NCBI GenBank assembly: GCA_037783545.1
Contig: JBBELK010000836.1
Location: forward strand, 62,001 to 126,000
Source of the DNA: Henricia sp. BOLD:AAB3569
Taxonomy: Eukaryota; Echinodermata; Asteroidea; Spinulosida; Echinasteridae
DNA: 64,000 nt
Direction of reading: 5' to 3'
Part shown: one piece after another, positions 56,401 through 60,932 of the stretch
How positions within the stretch are numbered: position 1 is the stretch's first letter
Layout: every line of letters starts with the position of its first letter
Notes under the pieces: model-generated
Databases searched by the model: none
The model's input: only the letters and a program-made list of their open reading frames with translations
What the model was told of the DNA's origin: nothing
Translations under genes and position numbers: made by a program

Positions 56401-56866
56401 ATGTATTTGAGATTTGACAAAATGAAATCCATGTTATATCCCCTTAAGTCACAGGAATTTGGACAGAAAAAGAAATCCCTTTCAACAAATGTACACATTG
56501 TGATCGAAGGGGATATGCCGATTTGGAAACAAACTGGTGCATGATCCAGAGGGTCACGTACAGATAGAGTGCCTCAACAGAACGTTTAATGAGTCCTTAT
56601 GCCCAGCCATTTCAATTGACGCCACTATAAAAACTACCACCGCGTCTTTACCATTATGCGAACATTAAAGAGAATCTGAACGTTTTGTTCTCACCTAGGA
56701 GCGAAAAGAAGACAGAATAGCCTTCCTGATCATGCGGGGCGAGCCCCTTGATGGGGACGATAGCAGCGGCAGTGGGGCGTCTTCGAACGAGGAGGAGGTA
56801 CCGTTACTTCGACGCGATTACCGGCAGCTGGACGAGCTTCTCGCTAGATTGAGGGGATCGCACTAG
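11183..56866 (+). CDS. Giant mosaic LRR-type G-protein coupled receptor (GRL101/LGR-like), 50-exon model
   Basis: I see a 50-exon reading frame of 8160 nt (2719 aa) with a GT-AG splice at every junction except one GC-AG, and the phase agreeing throughout. Domain order by approximate residue: signal peptide 1-20, kringle 25-116, kringle 122-200, PAN 201-298, three F5/8C 309-459, 460-620 and 621-778, lectin-like 779-913, EGF 914-955, unrecognised 956-1019, CUB 1020-1154, 1155-1286 and 1287-1427, lectin-like 1428-1589 and 1607-1715, seven LDLa 1716-2005, LRR cap and LRRs 2006-2224, hinge and 7TM 2225-2544, tail 2545-2719. LDLa plus LRR plus 7TM is the family signature of relaxin-type LGRs and molluscan GRL101. 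Inferred role: cell-surface receptor for an unknown ligand signalling through G proteins. The adhesion and lectin modules suggest a large or glycosylated ligand. Exon boundaries are read by eye; skipped or alternative exons cannot be excluded. Confidence 0.93.
11457..11526 (-). mobile_element. tRNA-like head of a SINE (or tRNA pseudogene)
   Basis: On the - strand, GCTCGGTGGTCGAGTGGTTA forms an acceptor and A-box region. A CTGC/GCAG anticodon stem encloses the loop CTTGTTT, GGGTTCGAGTC is a B-box, and CCGAGC closes the acceptor stem. The T-stem has a mismatch and loop position 37 is T, so a working tRNA is unlikely. Near-identical 36-base direct repeats flank it at 11347-11382 and 11604-11640. 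Confidence 0.55.
11858..12007. mobile_element. Palindromic MITE of the TATAGACCGT family, copy 2
   Basis: Ends TATAGACCGTATCGAATAGC and GCTATTCGATACGGTCTATA are inverted repeats. The core GGACATGCATGGTTGCACAT is the reverse complement of the core of the copy at 5606-5754, so the two are inserted in opposite orientation. Confidence 0.75.
13261..14310. mobile_element. Composite inverted-repeat element carrying a nested MITE
   Basis: The left arm 13261-13339 (GTACTCGTGTTAACACGA ... AATAACGACACTCGGGTCAG) pairs with the right arm 14228-14310. Inside are partial extra copies of the GCTGCGTTCGGGCGTG end near 13838 and the nested TTAA palindrome at 13478-13616. Confidence 0.6.
13478..13616. mobile_element. 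TTAA-flanked palindromic MITE, copy 1
   Basis: TTAA flanks AGGCACAGGCTCGTCAGCAA and its near inverse. The middle is the palindrome GCAGCTCCATAGCAAAGGTA followed by TGGAGCTGC. The TTAA duplication suggests piggyBac-type mobilisation, as an inference. Confidence 0.75.
17323..17786. mobile_element. Inverted-repeat element, about 460 bp
   Basis: The left CTTGGGCTGCTTTCGAGCG pairs with the right CGCTCGAAAGCAGCCCAGG. Inner blocks (CCCTGGTGCTC / GAGCACCAGGG and GGGATCCCTG) repeat in both arms. No coding capacity is evident. Confidence 0.5.
19005..19142. mobile_element. TTAA-flanked palindromic MITE, copy 2
   Basis: It starts TTAAAGGCACAGGCTCGTCA and ends GACGAGGCTGTGCCTTG; the right TTAA is altered to TGAA. 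The same GGAGCTGC palindrome forms its centre. Confidence 0.75.
19741..22175. repeat. 76-bp tandem repeat (minisatellite/satellite), about 32 copies
   Basis: The unit starts GGAGTGCATCCTGGGTGATA, contains GGAGCTAGTATGCTTGGTGT and ends TTAGCTTGGTAAACCC. Starts at 19741, 19817 and 19893 give a 76-bp period that continues to about 22175. Copies are almost identical. Three carry an extra T (CACTTTAGC), so they are 77 bp. The period is not a multiple of three, so no repeated peptide is encoded. It lies in receptor intron 1. Confidence 0.97.
22230..22330. mobile_element. GGCGGATCC-family MITE, copy 2 (right end truncated)
   Basis: It starts CAGAGGCGGATCCAGCCTCA and ends TTTTAATGAGGCTGGAT, lacking the last nine bases of the inverted terminus. 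It lies directly after the 76-bp array. Confidence 0.65.
23799..23833. repeat. Intronic palindrome that copies the end of the next exon
   Basis: GTTAATCCCGAGAC, one A, then GTCTCGGGATTAAC form a 14-bp perfect inverted repeat. The 26 bases at 23808-23833 are identical to 23981-24006, the last part of kringle exon 2. Confidence 0.9.
23853..27072 (+). CDS. Receptor exons 2-3: kringle domain 1
   Basis: Exons 23853-24008 and 26938-27072 together encode one kringle. It begins WDCYDPG and ends CDIPPC, with the NYCR core at the start of the second exon. It has eight cysteines where a canonical kringle has six; the extra two fall between the first cysteine and the LPW motif, in ACLSSTNGEECVECLPW. The PWC motif of kringle 2 is replaced by PKC. 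Both outer junctions are phase 1, as for a shuffled module. Kringles in this family are extracellular protein-binding modules; this one may have an additional disulphide. Confidence 0.88.
24512..24567. repeat. 14-bp tandem repeat, four copies
   Basis: GACGATCGGCAAGA is repeated at 24512, 24526, 24540 and 24554; the last copy ends GCAATG. Confidence 0.85.
27712..28510 (+). CDS. Receptor exons 4-5: kringle domain 2
   Basis: Exons 27712-27849 and 28403-28510 encode a canonical six-cysteine kringle with FQCLRW, NYCRNPNN, GPWCYY and DYCSIPF. The final cysteine codon is split across the junction to the next exon at 31170. The exon structure (two exons split before the NYCR motif, phase 1) matches kringle 1, so the two domains most likely arose by tandem duplication of an exon pair, with kringle 1 diverging further. 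Confidence 0.93.
28743..28853. mobile_element. GGCGGATCC-family MITE, copy 3 (complete, 111 bp)
   Basis: The left end CAGTGGCGGATCTAGCC is the reverse complement of the right end GGCTGGATCCGCCACTG, with similarity extending about 38 bases through ATTAAAATACAGGAATATA. The core holds GGGGCTACAGCCCC. It lies in the receptor intron after kringle 2. Confidence 0.8.
29426..29481. repeat. G-rich tract ending in a run of 30 G
   Basis: GGGGGAGGGGGAGGGGGAC precedes an uninterrupted G run at 29452-29481. It could form G-quadruplex structure. The exact length of such a run is prone to sequencing error. It lies in the intron between receptor exons 5 and 6. Confidence 0.85.
29698..29850. mobile_element. 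Short inverted-repeat element (possible MITE)
   Basis: GGTGGATTGCAATA on the left matches TATTGCAATCCACC on the right, about 150 bases apart. The interior holds GAAGACGTCTTAAGAGTAAA. No clear target duplication. Confidence 0.4.
30123..30669. mobile_element. Fold-back transposon with CGTCGCGCTTATGCCGTGTC termini
   Basis: The left TTCAAACGTCGCGCTTATGC followed by CGTGTCGAA is inverted at the right end (TTCGACACGGCATAAGCGCG then ACGTTTGAA). Additional internal copies at about 30158-30197 and 30300-30328 form smaller palindromes. GTTAGG and CCTAAC mark the probable outer ends. It lies in the receptor intron before the PAN exon. Confidence 0.65.
31170..34192 (+). CDS. Receptor exons 6-8: PAN/apple-like domain and linker
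   Basis: Exons 31170-31333, 33759-33885 and 34160-34192. The pattern AEDCARQCLDETDFTCRSF, then HCYLTNLS about 25 residues later, fits the PAN/apple cysteine spacing C-x3-C-xn-C-x2-F-xn-C-L. The third exon is only 33 nt and encodes a linker (VCDAYKEDSYP) leading into the first F5/8C domain. PAN domains bind protein or carbohydrate outside the cell. The junction between exons 6 and 7 is phase 0, inside the domain; the outer junctions are phase 1. Confidence 0.82.
34486..35359 (+). CDS. Receptor exons 9-10: F5/8 type C (discoidin) domain 1
   Basis: Exons 34486-34796 and 35215-35359. It begins ASCPLPLSIGNSNIAQIHAS and ends with the diagnostic ARYLEINPLDWYGGIALRIE followed by VLGC. The opening and closing cysteines are in the family positions. 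F5/8C domains bind lipids, glycans or proteins. The internal junction is phase 0 and the outer ones phase 1. Confidence 0.94.
35675..37219 (+). CDS. Receptor exons 11-13: F5/8 type C domain 2
   Basis: Exons 35675-35812, 36318-36508 and 37066-37219. Recognisable parts are DIHSSQITASSSVGDDRG near the start, PWLQVYLPGVHQITAVVTQG in the middle and ICLRLELVGCKY at the end. This domain is split into three exons whereas domain 1 uses two. All outer borders are phase 1. Confidence 0.94.
37601..38595 (+). CDS. Receptor exons 14-16: F5/8 type C domain 3
   Basis: Exons 37601-37755, 38170-38346 and 38454-38595. The chain runs from ACGKRLGMESEAITQSQITE through HWIQVDLLTLHTVTGLITQG to YCLRLEIIGCKLS. The three-exon structure with phase 0 internal introns is the same as in domain 2, so domains 2 and 3 are probably the more recent duplicates. 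Confidence 0.94.
38861..39265 (+). CDS. Receptor exon 17: C-type lectin-like domain 1
   Basis: A single 405-nt exon encodes a divergent C-type lectin-like fold, with the segments AFRWSDGTPMTFVNFRWP, TEWCVYVDM and a final ATICQL. The EPN/QPD and WND calcium and sugar-binding motifs are absent (the WND position reads MRWREFQC), so classical calcium-dependent sugar binding is unlikely. Protein or non-classical ligand binding is an inference. Confidence 0.85.
39676..39801 (+). CDS. Receptor exon 18: calcium-binding EGF-like domain
   Basis: One 126-nt exon, phase 1 at both ends, encodes DLDECAASNSHCSHDCANFP followed by GGFQCLCPRGF and a final VCT. It has six cysteines in EGF order, and the DLDEC start is typical of calcium-binding EGF modules. 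It sits between the first lectin-like domain and an unrecognised segment. Confidence 0.95.
40310..40501 (+). CDS. Receptor exon 19: unrecognised extracellular segment
   Basis: This is a 64-residue exon with phase 1 borders, canonical splice sites and an open frame. It has four cysteines (LCNEH, IDCFAD, PSCLG, STCSG) and an acidic serine-rich stretch near VDSDSSAVST. I do not recognise it as a known module. It could be a small novel disulphide domain or a linker between the EGF and CUB regions. Confidence 0.8.
40559..40708. mobile_element. Harbinger-like MITE, 150 bp, with CTA target duplication
   Basis: Ends GGGCGTGTTTGTTTC and GAAACAAACTCGCCC are inverted repeats, flanked on both sides by CTA (40556-40558, 40709-40711). 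A 3-bp duplication and GGGC-type ends fit PIF/Harbinger elements, as an inference. A related GTGTTTGTTTCATGACAGAT sequence occurs at about 6164 inside the element at 5981-6740. Confidence 0.65.
41708..42498 (+). CDS. Receptor exons 20-21: CUB domain 1
   Basis: Exons 41708-41870 and 42257-42498, with a phase 2 internal intron. Features of a CUB fold are GYIHSMGFPPWYNQASTCQ, then INIQIPPGNSVRLEI, FCGK and LGFMASY near the end. It is divergent: the first segment has a long basic loop, VLRRKHRTSRC. Confidence 0.85.
42795..43486 (+). CDS. Receptor exons 22-23: CUB domain 2
   Basis: Exons 42795-43021 and 43318-43486, with a phase 0 internal intron. A typical CUB pattern is seen: CGTKEVLTSPSGNFSTTNFP, then ICTWNINL, an acidic loop FQVDEDEDNTECVDFVQ, MCGSKP and GFQAHYQS. 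The acidic loop resembles that of calcium-binding CUB domains, which is an inference. Confidence 0.92.
43883..44305 (+). CDS. Receptor exon 24: CUB domain 3
   Basis: One 423-nt exon encodes GCGIGFYHGDGIQHCTMSKA, then IASENYPRPYLDGTSSVWHI, a beta-strand-rich middle, MTVRFRGDGSVAGNGFYAEY and a short hydrophilic linker. Unlike CUB 1 and 2 it has no internal intron and lacks the second cysteine pair. Confidence 0.88.
44395..45604 (+). CDS. Receptor exons 25-27: C-type lectin-like domain 2
   Basis: Exons 44395-44604, 45043-45145 and 45432-45604. This is the most typical lectin fold here: GKCYAFRTTNHSLRWTDAQR, LCTAESANLVSINDYAE, YIGLRYN, HRWQDESPLSYADW, then WHDVPCASKNSNQFICEK. The four framework cysteines are present. 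The EPN/QPD sugar-specificity motif is not seen. The intron between the first two exons holds a TTAA-flanked palindromic MITE. Confidence 0.93.
44657..44749. mobile_element. TTAA-flanked palindromic MITE, copy 3 (internally deleted)
   Basis: Intact TTAA on both sides and matching ends AGGCACAGGCTCGTCAGCAA and TTGCTGACGAGCCTGTGCCT. About half of the centre is missing. It lies in the receptor intron between exons 25 and 26. Confidence 0.8.
45849..46333 (+). CDS. Receptor exons 28-29: linker and degenerate lectin-like domain 3
   Basis: Exon 45849-45899 is a 51-nt phase 1 linker (GESAHTPRGDLQVLHTA). Exon 46007-46333 encodes a lectin-like domain with CPARWTLIGGLYC, KLATLMDPE, NRFLIGLRG and GAVCAKEAT. 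It keeps the IGLRG-type core strand but lacks the usual W-D-D-P-C segment, so I regard it as a degenerate C-type lectin-like fold; a distinct fold cannot be excluded. Confidence 0.75.
46459..47310 (+). CDS. Receptor exons 30-32: LDL-receptor class A modules 1-3
   Basis: Exons 46459-46584, 46921-47049 and 47194-47310 each encode one LDLa module with six cysteines and phase 1 borders. Their calcium-site ends read DDCMDKSDEASC, PHCHDGSDEADC and VDCVDGTDEHDC. All keep the D-x-S/T-D-E calcium-coordinating pattern. LDLa modules are essential for activation in relaxin-type receptors, which is family knowledge rather than something shown here. Confidence 0.96.
47492..48940 (-). CDS. Intronless nested antisense gene, product unrecognised (482 aa)
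   Basis: A single open frame of 482 codons lies entirely within the receptor intron 47311-49524 on the opposite strand. In this AT-rich DNA an unbroken frame that long is very unlikely by chance. I used the first ATG, but the second (Met17, MSVSTPIMNRKLSEATHR) is also plausible. The protein is hydrophilic, Ser/Arg/Lys-rich and mostly predicted disordered. Two blocks look conserved-like: NAFVPLLLVKNGQAFMKMVP near the N-terminus and ERIYKLKLQLAERSKALRKL at the C-terminus, the latter probably helical. I see no signal peptide or membrane segment. KRRR- and RRRE-type basic clusters suggest a nuclear protein. A retrogene origin is possible; no family assignment is made. Confidence 0.75.
   Translation of the reverse strand: MGRLSVRCCLRVFGRKMSVSTPIMNRKLSEATHRTTGARQANAFVPLLLVKNGQAFMKMVPYCALKSAMNKVRQAQSKNDCSTGSATTSKPGNVRPQLDGLELVISDVKSISNDDYDAMKNTAPEMNESRHCQDPGEKSRTATTSADEHRIRIKLSKGSSRLDRCSQPTWRVVETNASTPSPPKAEEQSPDDSKLNNRVDNGVNKCRAQSKDVNSKDAERRVDRSGKRCLPDFGDICARCQPIQTMLKSSKVERASASDSVIKPAPSSEKKNAATLSSRSTSWQGLIARRREKHMTSRQSPTGPTTDPLSLERHPAAENCNGSHPNFLWRPPSPTPSANSRSNSPIMTSGAVGSTIDTTTFNSSSIACKRRRLLSTSSCTNFHLPASDTGNCSIDSDGRSIIGSKLPQYKWPHDTKTPNTTSSLPRSQSLDNFVKPLVCRTSRDERIYKLKLQLAERSKALRKLRRDPERIWGRFKSPRYRL
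49030..49180 (-). promoter_or_regulatory. CpG-dense stretch upstream of the nested antisense gene
   Basis: The 150 bases just upstream of the 48940 start are packed with GCGCGC and CGCGCG steps, in strong contrast to the AT-rich surroundings. The position fits a CpG-rich promoter for the antisense gene. No TATA box is evident. This is inference from composition and position only. Confidence 0.4.
49525..50670 (+). CDS. Receptor exons 33-36: LDL-receptor class A modules 4-7
   Basis: Exons 49525-49644, 49747-49890, 50050-50166 and 50554-50670. Modules 6 and 7 are canonical (KDCPGGVDELNC and KQCPAGDDELFC). Module 4 has five cysteines and an altered acidic end, NNREDEPKETC. Module 5 is degenerate, with no SDE calcium motif (GCRDVTHLRFC). 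The intron before exon 33 contains the antisense ORF at 47492-48940. Confidence 0.92.
50985..53193 (+). CDS. Receptor exons 37-44: LRR N-terminal cap and leucine-rich repeats
   Basis: Exon 50985-51093 gives an LRRNT cap, CPEGCSCAGLSYTCTGVRW, ending IPRNVRKL. Exon 51390-51506 gives a longer, poorly conserved repeat. Then six exons of exactly 72 nt follow: 51745-51816, 51946-52017, 52164-52235, 52525-52596, 52696-52767 and 53122-53193. Each encodes one 24-residue LRR and every junction splits a Leu codon in phase 2. One repeat per phase 2 exon is a hallmark of LGR-family genes. The acceptor of exon 37 may lie three bases downstream (AAG/AAG). Confidence 0.95.
53445..53492. repeat. Perfect hairpin, 22-bp stem and 4-base loop
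   Basis: 53445-53466 (GGGGTACGACTTGACCTGGG then TA) is the exact reverse complement of 53471-53492, with the loop GTCG. It sits 62 bases before the exon that starts the hinge and TM1. Confidence 0.9.
53555..55651 (+). CDS. Receptor exons 45-47: LGR hinge and seven-transmembrane domain
   Basis: Exons 53555-53891, 54518-54913 and 55425-55651. The hinge has FCCLL and MDELSSCEDLMRNPILRVFI, as in relaxin and glycoprotein-hormone receptors. TM1 is near VFIWILGFSALVGNAFVIVW and TM2 contains NLAVADLLMGVY. TM3 contains the disulphide cysteine in SIVCQM and ends TTDRF in place of D/ERY. TM4 to TM6 follow, with TDFFCWMPI in TM6, and TM7 ends NPYLY, the NPxxY motif. The intron 53892-54517 uses a GC donor (CAG/GCAAGT); joining across it gives the expected sequence before TM3. 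Confidence 0.97.
55813..56866 (+). CDS. Receptor exons 48-50: cytoplasmic tail with kinase-like segment
   Basis: Exons 55813-55931, 56081-56319 and 56699-56866 (TAG at 56864). The tail starts with a basic, Ser/Thr-rich stretch (RKRKKARTSTSSPTW) that could be phosphorylated. Residues about 2634-2664 read like the helix E and catalytic-loop region of a protein kinase: LRRALDFLHKSGIAHGRIDE, then DFVAIDK. The HRD motif is replaced by HGR and the catalytic Asp and Lys are lost. A last helix, DYRQLDELLARL, resembles helix F. With no N-lobe or DFG, this is at most a pseudokinase remnant. An acidic serine loop (DGDDSSGSGASSNEEE) separates the two parts. Confidence 0.9.
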
Positions 56867-59800
56867 TTGACGGCGATATCTTACATTCCAAACTCACCTT
56901 CCGATTTACTTTACTTAATTTCAAAATTATTCACATAACATCAGAACAAAACAAAATAAGGGATCGTCTGTGGTGTCACAACTCAATTTTGTGGTATTAA
57001 ACAACACAGGGAGTGGCTTGTACCTGTACATATTTGTCTGTTACATAATGGGGTGAAATCAGGTCCTAAATCAGCCGGGTCTTTCTTTATGACACGGATG
57101 GAGCCAGGTAGTTTCAACCACGTTTAATTAAGACTTTGCAATTATTTTCTTAAAGAATGTACTATATGTAGTAATAAATATATTGTAAAAACGACTTTAA
57201 AATGTGCAATGTGCTTTACAACAAGAATATTGGATGACTGAAAATTTGATCTGTTTCAGTAATATATTGGAAAATAAAATTGTCAATGAGAAATTGAACT
57301 TGAAGAGATGGGATGAGGTTTATAAAAGATGCCAGGAGTGTAAGAAGCTCATGTGAGAAGTGTTAGTTTTTAGAATGGTGAGCCTGCTAATGTACATGTA
57401 TAGACGTGAAGAAGCGAGAAACCAAAGTGGAATGACGAGCTGAGAGTGAAAGGTGCGATTTGCGCTTCGCTTTGGTCAGAACGCCGAATACGACTGGGGT
57501 GATAGAAAGCGTCCACTGCAGGAGAAAGTTAAAGGTAGAGCACATCATTTGCAGTGACTCCGTTTTTTGTTCACAAGTTGACAGGAAAAACCTTGCTAAA
57601 AGTGTTAATAACAATGGTAACAAACACCACATGATTTTTATCTCAGTCCGAAATGATATTGTGTGTGTTTACTGAGAAATTAACAACTGATTAGAAGGTG
57701 GTTTACCATTAAACTCGACACAAAACCTATGCATGGATTTTTCAAGTTTTCAGAGGTATTACTGCACCTATGTGGCTAACATTTCTACATAATAATCACG
57801 AGTGGAAAAAAATATGTCCCTTTTAACAGTTTACCAATCATGTACTACCTTTAACATGAACAGAAACGCAAGCTGCAAGGGGAACATGACCTGATGAATG
57901 CATTGTGATTCAGAGTTGGAAGGATAGAAGTGCACTGAGCAAAATGTTTGGTGGATATTTAAAATGTCGAAAAGTGTTGAATCTGTTCGTTTCTTTCTGA
58001 ATCGAATCTCGTAATATTATTTAACATTTTCATATACGACATAACGGCAATTTGATGTTTTAGAAGGTAAGTATGTCTGCCCAGCCAAAGCCTTTCCAAC
58101 ATGTCTATATCGTCGTTCCGTTAAGTTAGTACAACAACAATCTTGAAAAAATATCTTTTCTAAAAAAGTTACTTTCCACTGAGCTGTGTATAGAGAGTGC
58201 ATGAGAGAATGTGCTGTGTAAATATTGGTTGTGTGGTACTGGGTCAAACGCAAGAATCGGTTTTAAAAAGAAATACAGAGGGAACACAGAGAAACTGTCT
58301 TTTGCTGTGGGGATCGTCTGATGATTTATGCAGATTTTAATGGCTTATAAAGTGCAATTCAGCTTGCTTGTTGTGCAGTGATTCTGACATTTTGAATACA
58401 GAGATAAATACAGAGATTACTGACGTCATTATGGTTGCTTTAAGGCAAGTATAGTTTCTCCAATAGACAGCCAAAGTGTGACGTGTTGCCATGGTAATTG
58501 GCTCTAAACATCATGGCCGTCGGAATAAGTACCATTGCAAAAACACAGGGACACGGTTCAGTGATTTTAGTGTAGAGCCATTGCCTCGGCAACTAACAAA
58601 AGACATGTATTCACTTCGGTTGTCTATTAGTGTGTTGTGAAGAATGTGAAGAGAGTGGTTACTCCATCGGCTATGACTTCAAACGAAATGCCGTATCAGG
58701 AAATACCAAATATGAAAGCAATGTTTACAGTATAGCTGGTTTCAAGAAAGTGCAAAAATCTGAATCGTATTATGTACAGTGTATATAATTTAGAGATCAT
58801 ATTGTGCAATTTTAATTAAGTGCAATTCGGGTGCTTGATTGGTTTTGATGCGAAAACTTTTTAATTTTTTTATTTATGAATGATCCGAGGTTGGTTTTGA
58901 TGGCATGTGCGCATATGCCATTTTTAAATTGATGTTCTTTTTACATACTTTTGTGAATTGTGTATACAATGTAGTTAATGTTTGAACAGACTCTTAATAT
59001 TTGTGAAATTTTATCGAATGTACAGTACTAGTAAATATTTAACGAACAAAAGCAGAACAAATTTATATGTACAGGCCCCTTTGTGAATTGGGTAAACCAC
59101 AAACTCTTAATGTTTGTAACATTTTAAAATTATTGTAAAGTAACAAACGAATAAGAAAATGGAACAAATTCAAAAATTGTTTAATTTGTATAAATCTGAT
59201 TCATACGTGATACTATCTTTGCAAATGTCACAAAACAAAAAAAGAAAGAACAAAACAAAATGTGTATATATATATATGTGTACTTTTCTGGTACATGGGG
59301 CATTTTCACCAACTTTTAAAAATCTTTCATTGTGCTGGTGAAAAATTGCATATTCAAAAGGTAATTAACTGTAATTTACCAAATATTCTAAGTGCAACTG
59401 ATTGGTGATAACATCATAAAAATAACCAATTGTCTTAGCGGAATATATAATTAAGTAACGATAAAGACATGCTTAAGCTTTTCGACTTGCACTCATCAGA
59501 GCAAAATGCAAAAATGGCATAGGTATGCTTATCGATATAATATAAGGCTGAAAGCGGGAATTACGTGTTCAGAATACTGCGCGCTGATTGGTCAGCTGAC
59601 AACAGAAGGGAGCGCATGTGCAGTTACACCATATGTAGCGTGTGAACAAATTCTTTCTGGCGACACAACACAGGTTTAGTGAAGTGTATGTATGTGACTT
59701 CGAGCATGTGCAGATGCATGATACTGCGTGCTCTGGCCAGTACAGTGAACTGCTTTTTGCTGTATTGTTTCGAGCACCCCAGGTGATCAAGCAAGTGTTG

Positions 59801-60668
59801 TCCTATAGCAGATGTGCATTCGGGCCGTGTGGCAGCTTTGCGAGCGTTCTTGCAGCCAACAAGAACGCCAACAGCCTAACCAATGTAGACGCGATTTTGT
59901 AAAATGAAGTTATTCATTGTTAAACTTAATGAACTAACTTAATTAAAATGTTTCAGAGCGACCTTTCTGCATTTTTAAGGTACTAATAATGCCACGAAAT
60001 AACCAATAGAGGATTCCCAAATTAACCAATTTGAGACCGGTCTGCTCACTTCCGTTGCTTTAACACGAAGAGTATCTTTATCAAACCCAAAAGTGAACAT
60101 ATATACGCATGTGAATGCACGATCAGTCCTACATGCCACGCAGAACAGCACACGTACACACTCAGTCACTCTTGTAGCGCATGCGTACTGCAGACTTGAC
60201 AGGAAGACCCTCAGTTTCAATGCAGCAGTGCGCAGACCGGGCTAATGTGAACAGTGACATATGTATACAGACATTGAAATTTGTCAACCAGCAGTAAGAT
60301 TTAAAACTAGATCCTCTTGATCACCGTTTTTTTAAGCTAAATCGCACAAATCAGATAGATGGTATGGTCCGCTGAGAGTACCATGGTCATGTATTTTATT
60401 TTCTCTGCCAGCAATCAGAAACTGCACTGACAACTGTCTACAGTACTATAAGCCAATAAAACAAAGAGACAGTATAGAACTTTGTCTTTAGTGATGTGAT
60501 TAAACTTGTAATTCTTGAGTACGGATTTGACATACCTGAAATCCACAAAAGGTATTGTTCCAGACATTTGGCACAAATCCAACTTTTCCAGAGCAGTACA
60601 AAAAATGTTGTTTCTACCCTCAACTCTTGCATTAAACAAATAATTGCAATTAGTCAGTTACCACTCAC
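56867..60668. other. Receptor 3' UTR and intergenic DNA between convergent genes
   Basis: No supported coding region. A possible polyadenylation signal AATAAA lies at 57173-57178, about 310 bases after the stop codon, and further AATAAA-like signals follow. The DNAAF3 3' end must also lie in or just right of this stretch, on the opposite strand. The rest is AT-rich with nothing I can name. Confidence 0.5.
57173..57178 (+). terminator. Candidate polyadenylation signal of the receptor gene
   Basis: AATAAA occurs in a TA-rich stretch about 310 bases after the receptor stop codon. Another AATAAA lies near 57275. Which is used cannot be told from sequence. Confidence 0.4.
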
Positions 60669-60773
60669 CATTGAGCCATAAAATCCTGGCAGGGTATCAT
60701 GGGCACCAGACATTAAATTCAAGATGACGACTTCGTCATGTTTTTCTCTCAAATCTGAAGCGAAGGAAGGAAT
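60669..60773 (-). CDS. DNAAF3: Possible further 3' exon of DNAAF3
   Basis: A 105-nt segment opens in phase 0 with the exon at 60933-61089 and ends at a good GTGAGT donor. It would encode IPSFASDLREKHDEVVILNL and FYGSM near its end. Its acceptor (TTGAAAG) lacks a pyrimidine tract; the better acceptor 18 bases further in (CTTCGCTTCAG) would break the phase. The exon is therefore tentative. Confidence 0.4.
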
Positions 60774-60932
60774 CTTTCAAGGCATCACCTTGTGAAGTTT
60801 TCTATAAGAAATTCAAAGGGAAATTAAAATTACATTGAATATTCATAGAGTATATGAAAGAGAACATATGCATATTTAAATGAATATGCGGATGTATTTA
60901 TGAATATGCATAAGCATGAATAATAAACGGAC

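Noticed and set aside
60524-60590. Possible terminal exon of DNAAF3 (LDLCQMSGTIPFVDF)
   Set aside because: A GTATGT donor follows but the phase is ambiguous and no conserved DNAAF3 residues are visible.
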